Of a stretch of DNA of 64,000 nt, positions 26,308-38,131 are shown piece by piece. This DNA is from Clostridiales bacterium (lineage in GTDB: Bacteria; Bacillota; Clostridia; Peptostreptococcales; Anaerovoracaceae). Both the position numbers and the translations under genes were made by a program. The DNA is taken from assembly GCA_012513435.1 (NCBI GenBank), contig JAAZCE010000008.1, forward strand, positions 30,046 through 94,045, written 5' to 3'. Below the pieces are notes generated by a model, which saw only the letters and a program-made list of their open reading frames with translations, was not told where the DNA came from and made no database searches. Within the stretch, counting starts at the first letter, position 1. Each line of letters opens with the position of its first letter.

Positions 26308-26676
26308 TTATTCTCCTCTCAAATCAAACCGCTCTCCATCCGTTCTCCCCACACCAATGATATCCCCCTGCATACTACAAGTAAACGTATACGACACCTC
26401 GTCAACCATAACCTCAATGGTCATTCCGTCCTGCTCCAGCATACAGAACACATCAAACTCCAAATCCTCGCTTTCACGATTCAAAAACCGACTAACTGCC
26501 TCTTCCGTCTGCTCCTCCAATGCTCTCCTCTCATCTGTCACATCTTCCCCGTCACGATATGCCGATATGATTTCTCCGTCAGCCGTAACCACCATAGATG
26601 AATGTCCTTTTTCCTCCATTATCGGAGCACATCCCGCAAGCAACACTACCAGACCTAATATAATTATTTTCTTCAT
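26308..26676 (-). CDS. Small predicted lipoprotein
   Basis: 122 aa from the ATG at 26676 (MKKIIILGLVVLLAGCAP). The signal peptide ends in lipobox LAGC, so Cys is lipidated and the protein sits on the outer face of the membrane. The mature part is acidic with no domain I recognise. It lies between the XRE gene and gajA on the same strand, within the direct-repeat-bounded island. Confidence 0.75.
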   Translation of the reverse strand: MKKIIILGLVVLLAGCAPIMEEKGHSSMVVTADGEIISAYRDGEDVTDERRALEEQTEEAVSRFLNRESEDLEFDVFCMLEQDGMTIEVMVDEVSYTFTCSMQGDIIGVGRTDGERFDLRGE

Positions 26677-26725
26677 CTCTTTGCCTTTCCGGCAAATACG
26701 CAAAAAGCAGCCCTACCAGACTGCT

Positions 26726-27049
26726 CTACTTCAATTTCATACCCCTCACATAAATTTCAACCGCTTCTCTCTCTTTATCTGTCAAGGATTCCCACATATA
26801 CAACACTTTCTTTTGTTCTGAAGACAATTCCAATTTCCCTATATCATCAGAAAAAAATTGTGGTATCGTAATTCCCAATCCATCACAAATCCTGTCCAAT
26901 GTATAAAAAGTAGGTGTGCTTCCTCTTTTCATCAGATTCGATAAGGATGACTGGCTAATCCCCGTCTTTTTAGATAGTGCATACATGGTCATCTGCTTTT
27001 TATCACAGAGTTCTTTTATTCTCTTTGCAATATACTTCTCATCTAACAA
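26726..27049 (-). CDS. XRE-family HTH regulator
   Basis: 107 aa. HTH at ~8-62 (RIKELCDKKQMTMYALSKKTGISQSSLSNLMKRGSTPTFYTLDRI), with a C-terminal helical part (SSEQKKVLYMWESLTDKEREAVEIY) typical of XRE proteins in gut Firmicutes. It is the first island gene after guaA, 50 bases before the lipoprotein, and could control the island genes (inference). Confidence 0.85.
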   Translation of the reverse strand: MLDEKYIAKRIKELCDKKQMTMYALSKKTGISQSSLSNLMKRGSTPTFYTLDRICDGLGITIPQFFSDDIGKLELSSEQKKVLYMWESLTDKEREAVEIYVRGMKLK

Positions 27050-27083
27050 GCAACCTACACCTCACTTTCGATATATGTTGCTT

Positions 27084-28652
27084 TTATTCAAACTCTATCG
27101 TCCCTGGCGGTTTTCCTGTGCAGTCATACATGACTCTGTTGACATGCTTTACTTCGTTGACGATTCGGGTGGTTACCTTCTGGAGGACCTCCCACGGAAG
27201 CTGGGTGGCTTCAGCTGTCATGAAGTCAGAGGTATCCACTGCACGGAGGGCAATGGCATAATCATAAGTCCTAAAATCCCCCATGACTCCTACCGAGCGC
27301 ATGTTGGTTAATGCTGCGAAATATTGCCCGATGGTTCCCGACTGTCCGTATTTTGGAATCAGTCCGGATTCCATAGCTGCTGCTATTTCCTCACGGTAGA
27401 TGGCGTCTGCATCCTGGACTATCTTCACCTTTTCTTCCGTCACGTCGCCGATGATTCTGATGCCAAGGCCAGGGCCTGGGAATGGCTGGCGATAAACTAG
27501 ATAAGCCGGTATACCAAGCTCAAGTCCGGCACGTCGTACTTCATCCTTGAAGAGCATACGGAGAGGCTCAATTATTTCTTTGAAATCCACATAGTCCGGC
27601 AGACCGCCTACGTTGTGGTGGGACTTTATCACTGCGGACTTGCCAATGCCGCTTTCTATTACATCGGGATATATAGTCCCCTGCACCAGGAAATCCACAG
27701 TTCCAATCTTCTTTGCTTCTTCTTCAAAGACACGGATGAATTCCTCGCCTATTATCTTTCTCTTTTTTTCAGGGTCGCTAACCCCTGCCAGCTTTTTGTA
27801 AAATCTCTGCTGTGCGTTGACACGGATAAAATTTAAATCATAAGGCCCATCAGGTCCGAACACTGCCTCTACCTCGTCCCCCTCATTTTTACGCAAAAGA
27901 CCGTGGTCTACGAAAACGCATGTCAGCTGCTTTCCAACGGCCTTGCTCAGCAAAACGGCCGCAACTGAGGAGTCCACGCCGCCGGAAAGTGCGCAGAGCA
28001 CTTTGCCACCGCCCACCTTTTTGCCAACGTTGGCTATGGTATTTTCCACAAAGGAATCCATCTGCCAATCGCCGGCGCAGCCGCAAACATCCTTTACAAA
28101 AACCTCAAGCATCTTCTTTCCTTCAACCGTGTGCATTACTTCGGGATGAGGCTGAAGGGCGTAGAGCTTCCTTTCTCTGTTTTCCATCGCTGCCACAGGG
28201 CAAACGGAAGTATGGGCCGTAACCGTAAAGTCTGCAGGAGCTTTGCTTATATAATCCGTATGGCTCATCCAGCATATTGTTTTGTCTGAAACATCCTTAA
28301 ACAAGCCATCCTTGTTATCAATATCTACTTCCGTTCTGCCATATTCGCTTACAGGAGCCGTCTCCACCTTGCCTCCAAGCTGGTGGGCCATAAGATGCGC
28401 GCCATAGCATATGCCCAAGATAGGCACTCCCATATCATATATTGCCTTGTCATACTGTGGTGAATCGTCTCCGTACACACTGTTTGGGCCTCCTGTAAAT
28501 ATGATGCCCTTAGGTGCTTTGGCCTTAATTTCTTTCAGACTCAATGTATAGGGATAAACTTCACAGTACACGCCTTCTTCTCTTACACGTCTTGCTATAA
28601 GCTGGTTGTACTGACCGCCAAAATCAAGAACGATAATCAATTCGTGGTTCAT
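27084..28652 (-). CDS. guaA: GMP synthase (glutamine-hydrolysing)
   Basis: 522 aa, full length. It aminates XMP to GMP. Class I glutaminase: nucleophile Cys in [15 protein letters not shown], and His/Glu in LQPHPEV. ATP pyrophosphatase loop [12 protein letters not shown]. The C-terminus is [28 protein letters not shown]. It is downstream of guaB (37-base gap) and probably in one operon. Its last codons form the right copy of the 11-bp repeat bounding the accessory island; the 3' end of guaA is a known integration hotspot. Confidence 0.98.
   Translation of the reverse strand: MNHELIIVLDFGGQYNQLIARRVREEGVYCEVYPYTLSLKEIKAKAPKGIIFTGGPNSVYGDDSPQYDKAIYDMGVPILGICYGAHLMAHQLGGKVETAPVSEYGRTEVDIDNKDGLFKDVSDKTICWMSHTDYISKAPADFTVTAHTSVCPVAAMENRERKLYALQPHPEVMHTVEGKKMLEVFVKDVCGCAGDWQMDSFVENTIANVGKKVGGGKVLCALSGGVDSSVAAVLLSKAVGKQLTCVFVDHGLLRKNEGDEVEAVFGPDGPYDLNFIRVNAQQRFYKKLAGVSDPEKKRKIIGEEFIRVFEEEAKKIGTVDFLVQGTIYPDVIESGIGKSAVIKSHHNVGGLPDYVDFKEIIEPLRMLFKDEVRRAGLELGIPAYLVYRQPFPGPGLGIRIIGDVTEEKVKIVQDADAIYREEIAAAMESGLIPKYGQSGTIGQYFAALTNMRSVGVMGDFRTYDYAIALRAVDTSDFMTAEATQLPWEVLQKVTTRIVNEVKHVNRVMYDCTGKPPGTIEFE
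27085..27095 (-). repeat. Candidate right attachment site in the guaA 3' end
   Basis: TATTCAAACTC covers the guaA stop codon and last three codons, repeated in the same orientation at 21981-21991. The coding sequence is kept intact, as in elements that restore the target gene on integration. Confidence 0.5.
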
Positions 28653-28689
28653 AATATGTCCTTTCCTGTTACTTCCTCCGGCCTTAGGT

Positions 28690-30198
28690 TTATCTGTTAT
28701 TGTTCTTGGAGGTATCTCTTAAGATAACGTCGTGAGCTCCGCCCTCTACTATGCTTGTTGCGGAAACAACCGTCAACTTCGCTTCCTTCTGCAGCTGTGA
28801 GATGCTGGTTACACCACAGTTACACATGGTGGATTTAACCTTCTGCAGTGACTGACGCACGTTGTCGCTGAGGGAGCCTGCATATGGCACGTAGGAATCC
28901 ACGCCTTCTTCAAAGGAAAGCTTGCTGTCGCCACCCATATCGTATCGCTGCCAGTTCCTCGCTCTGTTGGAGCCTTCGCCCCAGTATTCCTTAACGTAGC
29001 TTCCATTAATGGTGAGCTTGGCTGTCGGCGATTCGTCAAATCTTGAGAAGTATCTTCCCAGCATGAGAAAATCAGCGCCCATCGCCAGTGCCAGTGTCAT
29101 GTGGTAATCATAGACGATGCCGCCGTCGGAACAGATTGGAATATAGACTCCCGTCCTTTCGTAGTATTCGTTTCTCGCTCTCGCTACTTCTATTACAGCC
29201 GAGGCCTGTCCGCGGCCAATGCCTTTTTGCTCTCTAGTTATGCAGATGGAGCCGCCGCCGATGCCTACCTTGATGAAGTCTGCTCCGGCCTCTGCCAGAA
29301 ATTCAAAGCCTTCCTTATCCACTACGTTGCCTGCTCCAATTTTAACGCTATCACCGTAGTGGGCTCTCACGTAATCCAAGGTGTTTCTCTGCCACTGGGA
29401 GAAGCCCTCAGAGGAGTCTATGCAAAGGACGTCCGCCCCCGCCTCTACAAGGGCCGGTATTCTGTCTGCGTAGTCTCTCGTATTTATTCCCGCTCCCACC
29501 ATGTACCTCTTGTGTTCATCGAGAAGCTCATCCGGGTATGCCTTATGTGTATCGTAGTCCTTACGGAAAACGAAATACTTCAGTCTCTGGTTCTTGTCTA
29601 TAACAGGGAGGGCGTTGAGCTTGTTGTCCCATATCATGTCGTTGGCTTCGGAAAGGGTCACGCCCTCTTCGGCATAGATGAGTTTTTCAAAAGGAGTCAT
29701 GAATTGGCCTACTCTTGTATCCATTGACATCCTACTTATACGGTAGTCTCTGCTGGTCACAAGGCCTACCATCCTGCCTGCCGCCGTACCGTCCTCCGTT
29801 ACTGCCGTGGTGGAATGACCCGTTCGCTCTTTAAGCTGAAGCAGCTCTCCCAGTGTCTGATCAGGCCTGATGTTGGCATCGCTTGTTACAAACCCCGCCT
29901 TGTGGTTCTTGACACGGCGGACCATTTCGGCCTGTGACTCTATTGCCTGAGAGCCATATATAAATGAAATTCCGCCTTCCTTGGCAAGGGCGATAGCCAG
30001 TCTGTCGTCGGATACCGCCTGCATAATCGCAGACACTAAAGGTGTATTCATTTTGATAGAGGGTTCTTCTCCTTTTTTAAACTTTACTACAGGGCATTTG
30101 AGAGAAACGTTTTCTACTCTGCATCCTGTTGAAGAATAGCCCGGTACTAAAAGATATTCATTAAATGTTCTAGATGGTTCATCAAAAATATATGCCAT
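28690..30198 (-). CDS. guaB: IMP dehydrogenase
   Basis: 502 aa. It oxidises IMP to XMP with NAD, the committed step to GMP. TIM-barrel with catalytic Cys loop [20 protein letters not shown]. Paired CBS domains are inserted at ~95-220 ([27 protein letters not shown]). RBS AAGGAGGTTG. First gene of guaB-guaA. Confidence 0.97.
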   Translation of the reverse strand: MAYIFDEPSRTFNEYLLVPGYSSTGCRVENVSLKCPVVKFKKGEEPSIKMNTPLVSAIMQAVSDDRLAIALAKEGGISFIYGSQAIESQAEMVRRVKNHKAGFVTSDANIRPDQTLGELLQLKERTGHSTTAVTEDGTAAGRMVGLVTSRDYRISRMSMDTRVGQFMTPFEKLIYAEEGVTLSEANDMIWDNKLNALPVIDKNQRLKYFVFRKDYDTHKAYPDELLDEHKRYMVGAGINTRDYADRIPALVEAGADVLCIDSSEGFSQWQRNTLDYVRAHYGDSVKIGAGNVVDKEGFEFLAEAGADFIKVGIGGGSICITREQKGIGRGQASAVIEVARARNEYYERTGVYIPICSDGGIVYDYHMTLALAMGADFLMLGRYFSRFDESPTAKLTINGSYVKEYWGEGSNRARNWQRYDMGGDSKLSFEEGVDSYVPYAGSLSDNVRQSLQKVKSTMCNCGVTSISQLQKEAKLTVVSATSIVEGGAHDVILRDTSKNNNR

Positions 30199-30227
30199 AT
30201 CAACCTCCTTGTGAATTATTAGAAACT

Positions 30228-30236
30228 ATTGTATCA
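30228..30236 (-). promoter_or_regulatory. Extended -10 promoter of guaBA
   Basis: Minus-strand TGATACAAT, ~30 bases before the guaB ATG. No purine riboswitch core or PurBox pair is recognisable in the 30199-30445 gap, which otherwise holds the terminator below. Confidence 0.55.
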
Positions 30237-30337
30237 CATTTTTGAGCAAAATGCTTTGTTTTACAACTTAAATCCACGGTTTTTTTGCTGTTCCGCATTG
30301 TGAAATCGCCTTTCCTAATAATACAACCGACAAAAAA

Positions 30338-30374
30338 CAAAACAGCCGGCTGGTTCGTTTCACCGGCTGTTTTG
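30338..30374. terminator. Bidirectional terminator after the amidohydrolase operon
   Basis: CAAAACAGCCGG / CCGGCTGTTTTG is a 12-bp perfect stem. On the minus strand it follows the amidohydrolase stop and ends in TTTTGTTTTTTG. Confidence 0.85.
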
Positions 30375-30445
30375 TTTGCAAGCAGCATAGCCTACCTGCA
30401 TGAAGAAGCTTATATCAAAAGCCTTAGCTGAACACTTTAGTATCT

Positions 30446-32071
30446 TTATGTCTCATCACCGTTATAAATGACTTTCCCATTCATAATAGTCATTGATACA
30501 TTGGCCTGCCGCATTTCATCGGGAGATACGTTGAAAAGGTTTCTGTCTATCACTGCTATGTCTGCCAACTTGCCTTTTTCCAGAGTCCCTAAGTCAGCTT
30601 CCCGTCCTATGCCATACGCAGAGCCATATGTGTATCCTCTAAGTATTTCGGCAACCGTAAGCTTTTCCGTTGGGTTCCACCCTCCTTCTGGCAGCCCATC
30701 GTCATGGAGCCTTGTTATTCCTCTATGAATAGCATAAAAAGGATTGTTATCCACAACCGGGCAATCGCTTCCTATTGCCAGTACTCCGGCACTATCAAGC
30801 AGCGATTTCAGCGGCCAGCTCCTTCCAGCTCTTTCTTCTCCTAATGTAATCCTATATTCTTCACCCTTCCATGTAGGCATAAGACCTATATGTTCAGGCT
30901 GAACAGAAGGAATGAGTTTTAAGGTTTTAAACCTACGGATATCTTCCTCTAAAATCATTTCCACATGCTCTATGGCATGGCGGCAACCCATCATGCCATA
31001 TTTTTTTATGGCCTTCTCATAGCTGTTGACTGTAAAGTTAATGGCTCTGTCTCCGATAGCATGTATTTTTATCCAAAGCCCCCTTTTATGGGCTTCCTGC
31101 ACCGCATCCTCAATTTTATCCAGCTGGTAAAGAGGTGTTCCTAGGTTATCAGGGGCATCTTCATAGCCTTCAAATACCAAGGCCGTATGAGTAGTGATAA
31201 CGCCATCAACGAATTGCTTAAGCAGATGGGCTCTAACCATGTCACTCTTATACTTATTGCTGTTTGTCGCCGCCTTATCCAAATCCCCCAGCAAATCTCC
31301 TGCGGCGGTAATCCTGGTGGTAAGGCTGCCGTCTCTTTCCATGTCTGCATATACATCGAGGGAACCTAACTCTCTGCCGAAATATGGCTGTACATCCACC
31401 ACAGATGTTATGCCTAGTTTTGCCGCATCCTTCATAAAGCTTTTTAAATAAGTACTCTCCTGTTCTTTGGTGAAGACCAATGCGTACTTAGCTGCTAAAG
31501 CTATGGCTCCTTCATACAAAAATCCTGTAGGCTCACCCTTTTCGTCGCGATTTATTTTTCCGCCAAAAGGGTCGGACGTCACCCTGGTTATTCCTGCAAT
31601 CTCCAGAGCCTTACTGTTGACCCATACGCCATGAGCTTCTGCGTTTATTAAAAACACAGGATTGTCGGGAAAATATTTATCCAGGGTTCCTTTACTGGGG
31701 AGTTCTTTAACATCCCAAAATACATGATACCAGTTGAAGCCGAATATCCAGCCATCATAGGGATTCTCGTCATAGGATTCCTTTAACATTCGGGCTGCCT
31801 CTTCCTCTGATTTAGCGCTTCCCAAATTCACATATGTCTTATACATACCGGCCAGTATAAGATGGGTGTGGCTATCATGAAAGCCGGACATGACAAGTTT
31901 ATCGCCTGTGTCATACACCTTTGTATTCGGCCCCTCCCAGCTTTTGCAGTTTGACATATTTTTCCCCACATCAGCTATCTTATTGCCCTCTACAGCCACA
32001 TATCCCGAAAACGGCTGTTCACTAATACTGTCAAATATGGCCTTTCCCTTTATTATCAGATTAGCTGCCAT
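30446..32071 (-). CDS. YtcJ-like metal-dependent amidohydrolase
   Basis: 541 aa, amidohydrolase superfamily. Metal ligands HxH in GFHDSHTHL, then His motifs in KIHAIGDRAIN and CRHAIEHVE, and the catalytic Asp in IGSDCPV. N- and C-terminal strands form the composite beta-sandwich. Characterised relatives include N-substituted formamide deformylase (NfdA). It is last in the operon with the nitrilase-type amidase and NhaC transporter, so a small amide, formamide or ureide is the probable substrate class (inference). Confidence 0.88.
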   Translation of the reverse strand: MAANLIIKGKAIFDSISEQPFSGYVAVEGNKIADVGKNMSNCKSWEGPNTKVYDTGDKLVMSGFHDSHTHLILAGMYKTYVNLGSAKSEEEAARMLKESYDENPYDGWIFGFNWYHVFWDVKELPSKGTLDKYFPDNPVFLINAEAHGVWVNSKALEIAGITRVTSDPFGGKINRDEKGEPTGFLYEGAIALAAKYALVFTKEQESTYLKSFMKDAAKLGITSVVDVQPYFGRELGSLDVYADMERDGSLTTRITAAGDLLGDLDKAATNSNKYKSDMVRAHLLKQFVDGVITTHTALVFEGYEDAPDNLGTPLYQLDKIEDAVQEAHKRGLWIKIHAIGDRAINFTVNSYEKAIKKYGMMGCRHAIEHVEMILEEDIRRFKTLKLIPSVQPEHIGLMPTWKGEEYRITLGEERAGRSWPLKSLLDSAGVLAIGSDCPVVDNNPFYAIHRGITRLHDDGLPEGGWNPTEKLTVAEILRGYTYGSAYGIGREADLGTLEKGKLADIAVIDRNLFNVSPDEMRQANVSMTIMNGKVIYNGDET

Positions 32072-32084
32072 TTCTAACCTCCAC

Positions 32085-32966
32085 TTATTCTCTAATGGAC
32101 AGCTTCATGATTTCCTGATATGAATCAACGCGCCTGTCTCTGTGAAATTGCAGGATATCCCTGGCTCTCTTTATTTCGTCCAAATCCAACTCTGCTACAA
32201 TGGTATCCTCCTTATTGCGTTTACCTTCAGCAATTATGGTGCCCCAGGGATCAGATACGAAACCTCGACCGTAAAACTCCATAAATCCGCTTCCATCCAC
32301 CGCATCTTCTCTTCCTACTCGGTTACATGCGCATACATAAAAGTTATTATGTATCCCGTGGCCTCTAATGGCATCTACCCATGTCTGAGATGTATCAAGC
32401 TCCGGATTGTCAGGCTCTGAACCTATTGCCGATGGATAGAATACGAAATCCGCACCCTTGAGGGCCAAAATTCTCGTTGGTTCAGGGAACCATTCATCCC
32501 AACATATGAGAACGCCGAAGGTACCGTACTTTGATTTAAATACTATGTAAGGAGAGTCTCCCGGTGTAAAATAATATTTTTCAATATATTGAGGGCCTTC
32601 AGGAATATGATGCTTCCTGTAGTTTCCTAAAAACCTTCCGTCTGCATCATATACTGCTGCCGCATTGTAATACACACCATCCATAGCATACTCGTAATAA
32701 CAGCTGATTATCACTACATCCAGTTCCCTGGCAAGATCCTGCATTCTCTGATTTGTCGGGCCATCTACAGGCTCCGCCCAATCGTACTTGGTATAGTCAA
32801 TAATCTGGGCGAAGTATTGTCCGTTGAACAGCTCCTGGGTACATATAATTTTTGCACCCTTTTTTGCCATTTTCCGTATTTGTTCATCTGCCTTTTTTAA
32901 ATTAACCTCTCTGTCGGGTACGCAAGCAAATTGCGTCATTCCTATTTTAACTTTTCCTTTATTCAT
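32085..32966 (-). CDS. Nitrilase-superfamily amidase (N-carbamoylputrescine amidase/beta-ureidopropionase type)
   Basis: 293 aa. The catalytic triad is visible: Glu45 in CTQELFNGQYF, Lys in YRKHHIPEGPQY (~118) and Cys in VLICWDEWFPE (~155). FYPSAIGSEP and WVDAIRGHGIHNNFYVCACNRVG match the AguB/N-carbamoyl subfamily closely. No agmatine deiminase is nearby, so the true substrate may be another N-carbamoyl or amide compound handled with the downstream amidohydrolase. Confidence 0.88.
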   Translation of the reverse strand: MNKGKVKIGMTQFACVPDREVNLKKADEQIRKMAKKGAKIICTQELFNGQYFAQIIDYTKYDWAEPVDGPTNQRMQDLARELDVVIISCYYEYAMDGVYYNAAAVYDADGRFLGNYRKHHIPEGPQYIEKYYFTPGDSPYIVFKSKYGTFGVLICWDEWFPEPTRILALKGADFVFYPSAIGSEPDNPELDTSQTWVDAIRGHGIHNNFYVCACNRVGREDAVDGSGFMEFYGRGFVSDPWGTIIAEGKRNKEDTIVAELDLDEIKRARDILQFHRDRRVDSYQEIMKLSIRE

Positions 32967-32988
32967 ATCTTTTTCCTCCTTGAAATGC

Positions 32989-34338
32989 CTACCAGATGAA
33001 CCCTGCCACAGTGAAGAGTATTATTGCCAAAACAGTAGGTAATGCTATCATCGGCAACGCACTCTTCGCATATTCAGTATTGCTTATTCCCGTAACTGCA
33101 GATGCCAGCGTAGCCGCATCGCCGTAGAAGCATGCGTGGCTTCCAAATGCTCCTGCAGATACTATTGCGCCTCCCGCAAGAATTGGATTAGCGCCCATGG
33201 ATATTGCTAATGGAATCAATATAGGAGAAGCTATAGTCATAGTTCCCCAGAAACTTCCTGTACACATAGCTATAAAAGCACACACAACGAAAGATATTAC
33301 AGGCAATAAATTAGCACTCAGTACAGGTTCTGCTGCCGAAATAACATATTCGGTTAAGCCAAGCTCTGTATTTGCGGTCTGAAGTACAAATGCCGAAATT
33401 ACGATTGCAGTTACTAAAACCATGCTCTTAAAGCCTTCAAGTGAATGGTCACAAAATTCTCCCAGGCTCATAAGCTTTGCAGGAACAAACAAGACAAGAC
33501 ATACGACAAATCCAACCGCCATACCGATTAGAATATCATTGGTTATCAATGTCACCGCAATAAGTATTGCCATAGGAATAATAAAGAACCAAGGACTGGA
33601 TTTCTTTACATCAGTATAGCCTTCCATCTCTTCATGGGTCTTATGATAATTTTCGGAAAAAACATCGCCATCAGCGGCTCTCAGTTGAGCTTTTTTCATA
33701 GGCCCCCAAGTCGGAATAATTTTAAATCCGATTAGTGGTACAACCAAAACAGCTACCCAAGCATAAAAAATAAACGGTATAGTTTGCAGATATGCGGCAA
33801 ATGAACTTCCGCCTGACGTCACACCTAAATCTTCATATATGGAAATCATCAAAATCGCCCAGGAAGACATAGGCACCAATACGCATACCGGTGCACCTGT
33901 TGAGTTTATCGTGTATGCCATAAGCTCTCTTGGAATTTTATTTTTGTCACTGATATTTCTCATAGCCGTACCAACACCCAAGTTATTAAGATAATCATCA
34001 ATAAATACTAAAATTCCTAAAATCCAGGTAATCAAAATAGTCATCCCCTGAGTTTTGGCTATCTTGGCTCCCCAATCTGCAAATCCCAACGCACCTCCTG
34101 ATTTCTCAAGCAAAACTATGACCATGCCAAAAAATCCAAACACCAGTACAAACCATGCGTTGTCGGCTACAACAGTAGAAAATCCACTGAGAAATTCTGT
34201 AAAAAATGACCCCTTGTAGACAATTACATAACCCACCAAGGCACCCAAAATAAGGGGTTCAACTGTTCTCCTGGTAATAATCGCCGTTATGATTACTACC
34301 AGAACCGGAACTAAACTAACAATTCCATAAGTATCCAT
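32989..34338 (-). CDS. NhaC-family Na+/H+ antiporter-like transporter
   Basis: 449 aa, about eleven transmembrane helices. Family motifs: VFIDDYLNNLGVGTAMRNISDKNKIPRELMAYTINSTGAPVCVLVPMSSW and GSFWGTMTIASPILIPLA. NhaC-like members in catabolic operons often move organic substrates with sodium. As first gene behind the sigma-54 promoter, it probably imports the compound processed by the two hydrolases (inference). RBS TTAGGAGGTAGAT. Confidence 0.88.
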   Translation of the reverse strand: MDTYGIVSLVPVLVVIITAIITRRTVEPLILGALVGYVIVYKGSFFTEFLSGFSTVVADNAWFVLVFGFFGMVIVLLEKSGGALGFADWGAKIAKTQGMTILITWILGILVFIDDYLNNLGVGTAMRNISDKNKIPRELMAYTINSTGAPVCVLVPMSSWAILMISIYEDLGVTSGGSSFAAYLQTIPFIFYAWVAVLVVPLIGFKIIPTWGPMKKAQLRAADGDVFSENYHKTHEEMEGYTDVKKSSPWFFIIPMAILIAVTLITNDILIGMAVGFVVCLVLFVPAKLMSLGEFCDHSLEGFKSMVLVTAIVISAFVLQTANTELGLTEYVISAAEPVLSANLLPVISFVVCAFIAMCTGSFWGTMTIASPILIPLAISMGANPILAGGAIVSAGAFGSHACFYGDAATLASAVTGISNTEYAKSALPMIALPTVLAIILFTVAGFIW

Positions 34339-34388
34339 ATCTACCTCCTAACTAAAAAATATAAAAATAAACTTCTAACCTTGTATAA

Positions 34389-34404
34389 CGCAATCATTGT
34401 GCCA
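34389..34404 (-). promoter_or_regulatory. Sigma-54 promoter of the nhaC-amidase-amidohydrolase operon
   Basis: Minus-strand TGGCACAATGATTGCG matches the -24/-12 consensus TGGCAC-N5-TTGC exactly. It is ~50 bases upstream of the NhaC start, with the enhancer-binding activator encoded immediately upstream. Confidence 0.88.
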
Positions 34405-34463
34405 CATTGCATTCCCTCCATTTTTCAACGGTTTATCGGTTTTCCTATAAAATTAAAAAAAAT

Positions 34464-34487
34464 AAGTGTGAGTACGAACTTACACTT
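34464..34487. promoter_or_regulatory. Probable upstream activating sequence for the sigma-54 activator
   Basis: AAGTGTGAGT-ACGA-ACTTACACTT is a 10-bp inverted repeat with one mismatch, ~60 bp upstream of the -24 element. Another half-site-like TTACACT lies near 34552. Spacing and symmetry suit a Fis-type HTH dimer. Confidence 0.65.
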
Positions 34488-34558
34488 ACTTTCATTTATT
34501 TCTCTCACACCCTTGCCAGTAGCCCTTGTAATCGTTTTGTAAGCCCTTACTTACACTG

Positions 34559-35926
34559 TCAGTTTGTGCGTATGTTTTGAATTTTCAATCTCTTTATTTT
34601 TTGATATAGACGGGGGCGAGAAATTTTCAGTATTTCTGCCGCTTTGCTTTTATTTCCTTTGGATTCCTCTAATGCCTGCAAAATCAACTCCCTCTCTGCA
34701 TTATTCTTTGCTTCTTCTATGGGATTGTTTGCTTGTGCGGTTAAAATATTCTGCCTCTGCCCGGGTATATTTATATCCTTGGCCGTAAGCCTGTTATCTC
34801 GCGAAAAAGCTATCCCCCGCTCTATAACATTCTGCAACTCTCTCACATTCCCCGGCCATTCATAGTCTGCCAGCTTACCATATACCTGCGGCATAATTTC
34901 GGTAATAGATTTACCTGCATTCCTACTGCAGATTTTAACGAAGTGGTCTGTAAGCAGCGGTATATCCTCCTTCCGATTCCTCAAAGGCGGAACATAAACA
35001 GGCACTACATACAATCTGTAATATAAGTCTTCTCTAAATTTGCCCTTGTTTACCAGCTCTACTATATCCTGATTTGTGGTTGCTATTACTCTTGTATCTA
35101 TTGATATGCTTTTATCTCCACCTAATTTCTCTATTTCATTTTCCTGCAAAACGCGCAGCAGCTTTGGCTGTACGCTCATAGACATCTGGTTTATCTCATC
35201 TATAAACAGAGTTCCTTTGTCTGCAAGTTCAAATTTCCCAATTTTCCCCTCCTTCTCAGCTCCTGTAAAAGTCCCCTTTTCATATCCAAACAATTCGGAT
35301 TCCACAAGGTTTTCTGGAAGGTTGGCAGAATTAATCTTCATAAAATTATTCTTTGCCCTTCTGCTCATGTTATGAATGGAGTGAGCAACAAGCTCCTTCC
35401 CTGTGCCTGTCTCTCCATATATCAACACTGTTGCATCACATCTTGCCGCATTAACAATGTCTTCCTTTAATTTATCAATGGCTGCGGATTTGCCTATAAT
35501 ATCATCTATGCAATATTTAGCACCTCTCAACTCGTTTATTTTTCTCCTTAAATCATGAAGCTGCTCATTCAAGAAATCAGTATAATCATCTGCCAGCTCA
35601 TAAAGCACTTCTGAGCTTTGAACAACATCGTATTCAAGGAGACCAACCCGCCTCCCATCTTGAAAAACAGGTATATGAACGCTTATTCCCACACCAAAAC
35701 AATGATAAAAAACTATAGTGGGCTTATCTATATCAAGACTATCTATCATTTTAGTTTCAGGAAAGACCTCTGTAATATGTTTCCCCATAGCCCAATCTCT
35801 GTCAACTTCGATATATTCAGCGCACTGGCCATTAAGGTATACCAACATCCCTTCAAGGTCAATGACCATGGCTCCCGGTATGTGCTCCAAAATAAATTCA
35901 TAGTTTTTAAGATTATCGATATTCAA
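34559..35926 (-). CDS. Sigma-54-dependent transcriptional activator (PAS-AAA+-Fis)
   Basis: 455 aa. PAS-like sensor at ~8-115 (FILEHIPGAMVIDLEGMLVYLN). AAA+ domain at ~145-375: Walker A GETGTGKELVA, sigma-54 contact loop ESELFGYEKGTFTGAEK, Walker B GTLFIDEINQM, and arginine finger region FREDLYYRL. C-terminal Fis HTH (NKSKAAEILKISRPRLYQKIKRL). The GAFTGA loop reads GTFTGA. It very likely activates the adjacent nhaC operon on sensing a small ligand through PAS. Confidence 0.92.
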   Translation of the reverse strand: MNIDNLKNYEFILEHIPGAMVIDLEGMLVYLNGQCAEYIEVDRDWAMGKHITEVFPETKMIDSLDIDKPTIVFYHCFGVGISVHIPVFQDGRRVGLLEYDVVQSSEVLYELADDYTDFLNEQLHDLRRKINELRGAKYCIDDIIGKSAAIDKLKEDIVNAARCDATVLIYGETGTGKELVAHSIHNMSRRAKNNFMKINSANLPENLVESELFGYEKGTFTGAEKEGKIGKFELADKGTLFIDEINQMSMSVQPKLLRVLQENEIEKLGGDKSISIDTRVIATTNQDIVELVNKGKFREDLYYRLYVVPVYVPPLRNRKEDIPLLTDHFVKICSRNAGKSITEIMPQVYGKLADYEWPGNVRELQNVIERGIAFSRDNRLTAKDINIPGQRQNILTAQANNPIEEAKNNAERELILQALEESKGNKSKAAEILKISRPRLYQKIKRLKIQNIRTN

Positions 35927-36143
35927 AACAGCCTCCTATAATTGCTATATTAAGCATTTGAAGTTCAAGCCACTCTATATATCCCACCCACTTAATACTA
36001 TGTTTATCATTTCATCATTATAGCAAATTAGAATGAAAATATCAAATAGTCTGATTTATTAAAAAATGTGCGACGCTCATTTGAACATCGCACATTCTCA
36101 TATTATTATATTGTCGTCCCAATATGGGTCTTAATCCTTCAGG

Positions 36144-37793
<1,650 letters not shown>

Positions 37794-37798
37794 TTATA

Positions 37799-38131
<333 letters not shown>

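Noticed and set aside
27889-28222. ORFs antisense to guaA (65, 68 and 100 aa)
   Set aside because: Shadow frames in a GC-richer coding stretch; guaA motifs fix the real frame.
30199-30445. Purine riboswitch or PurBox upstream of guaB
   Set aside because: No conserved purine aptamer core; the CGAAC-like sequence lies in the loop of the amidohydrolase terminator.
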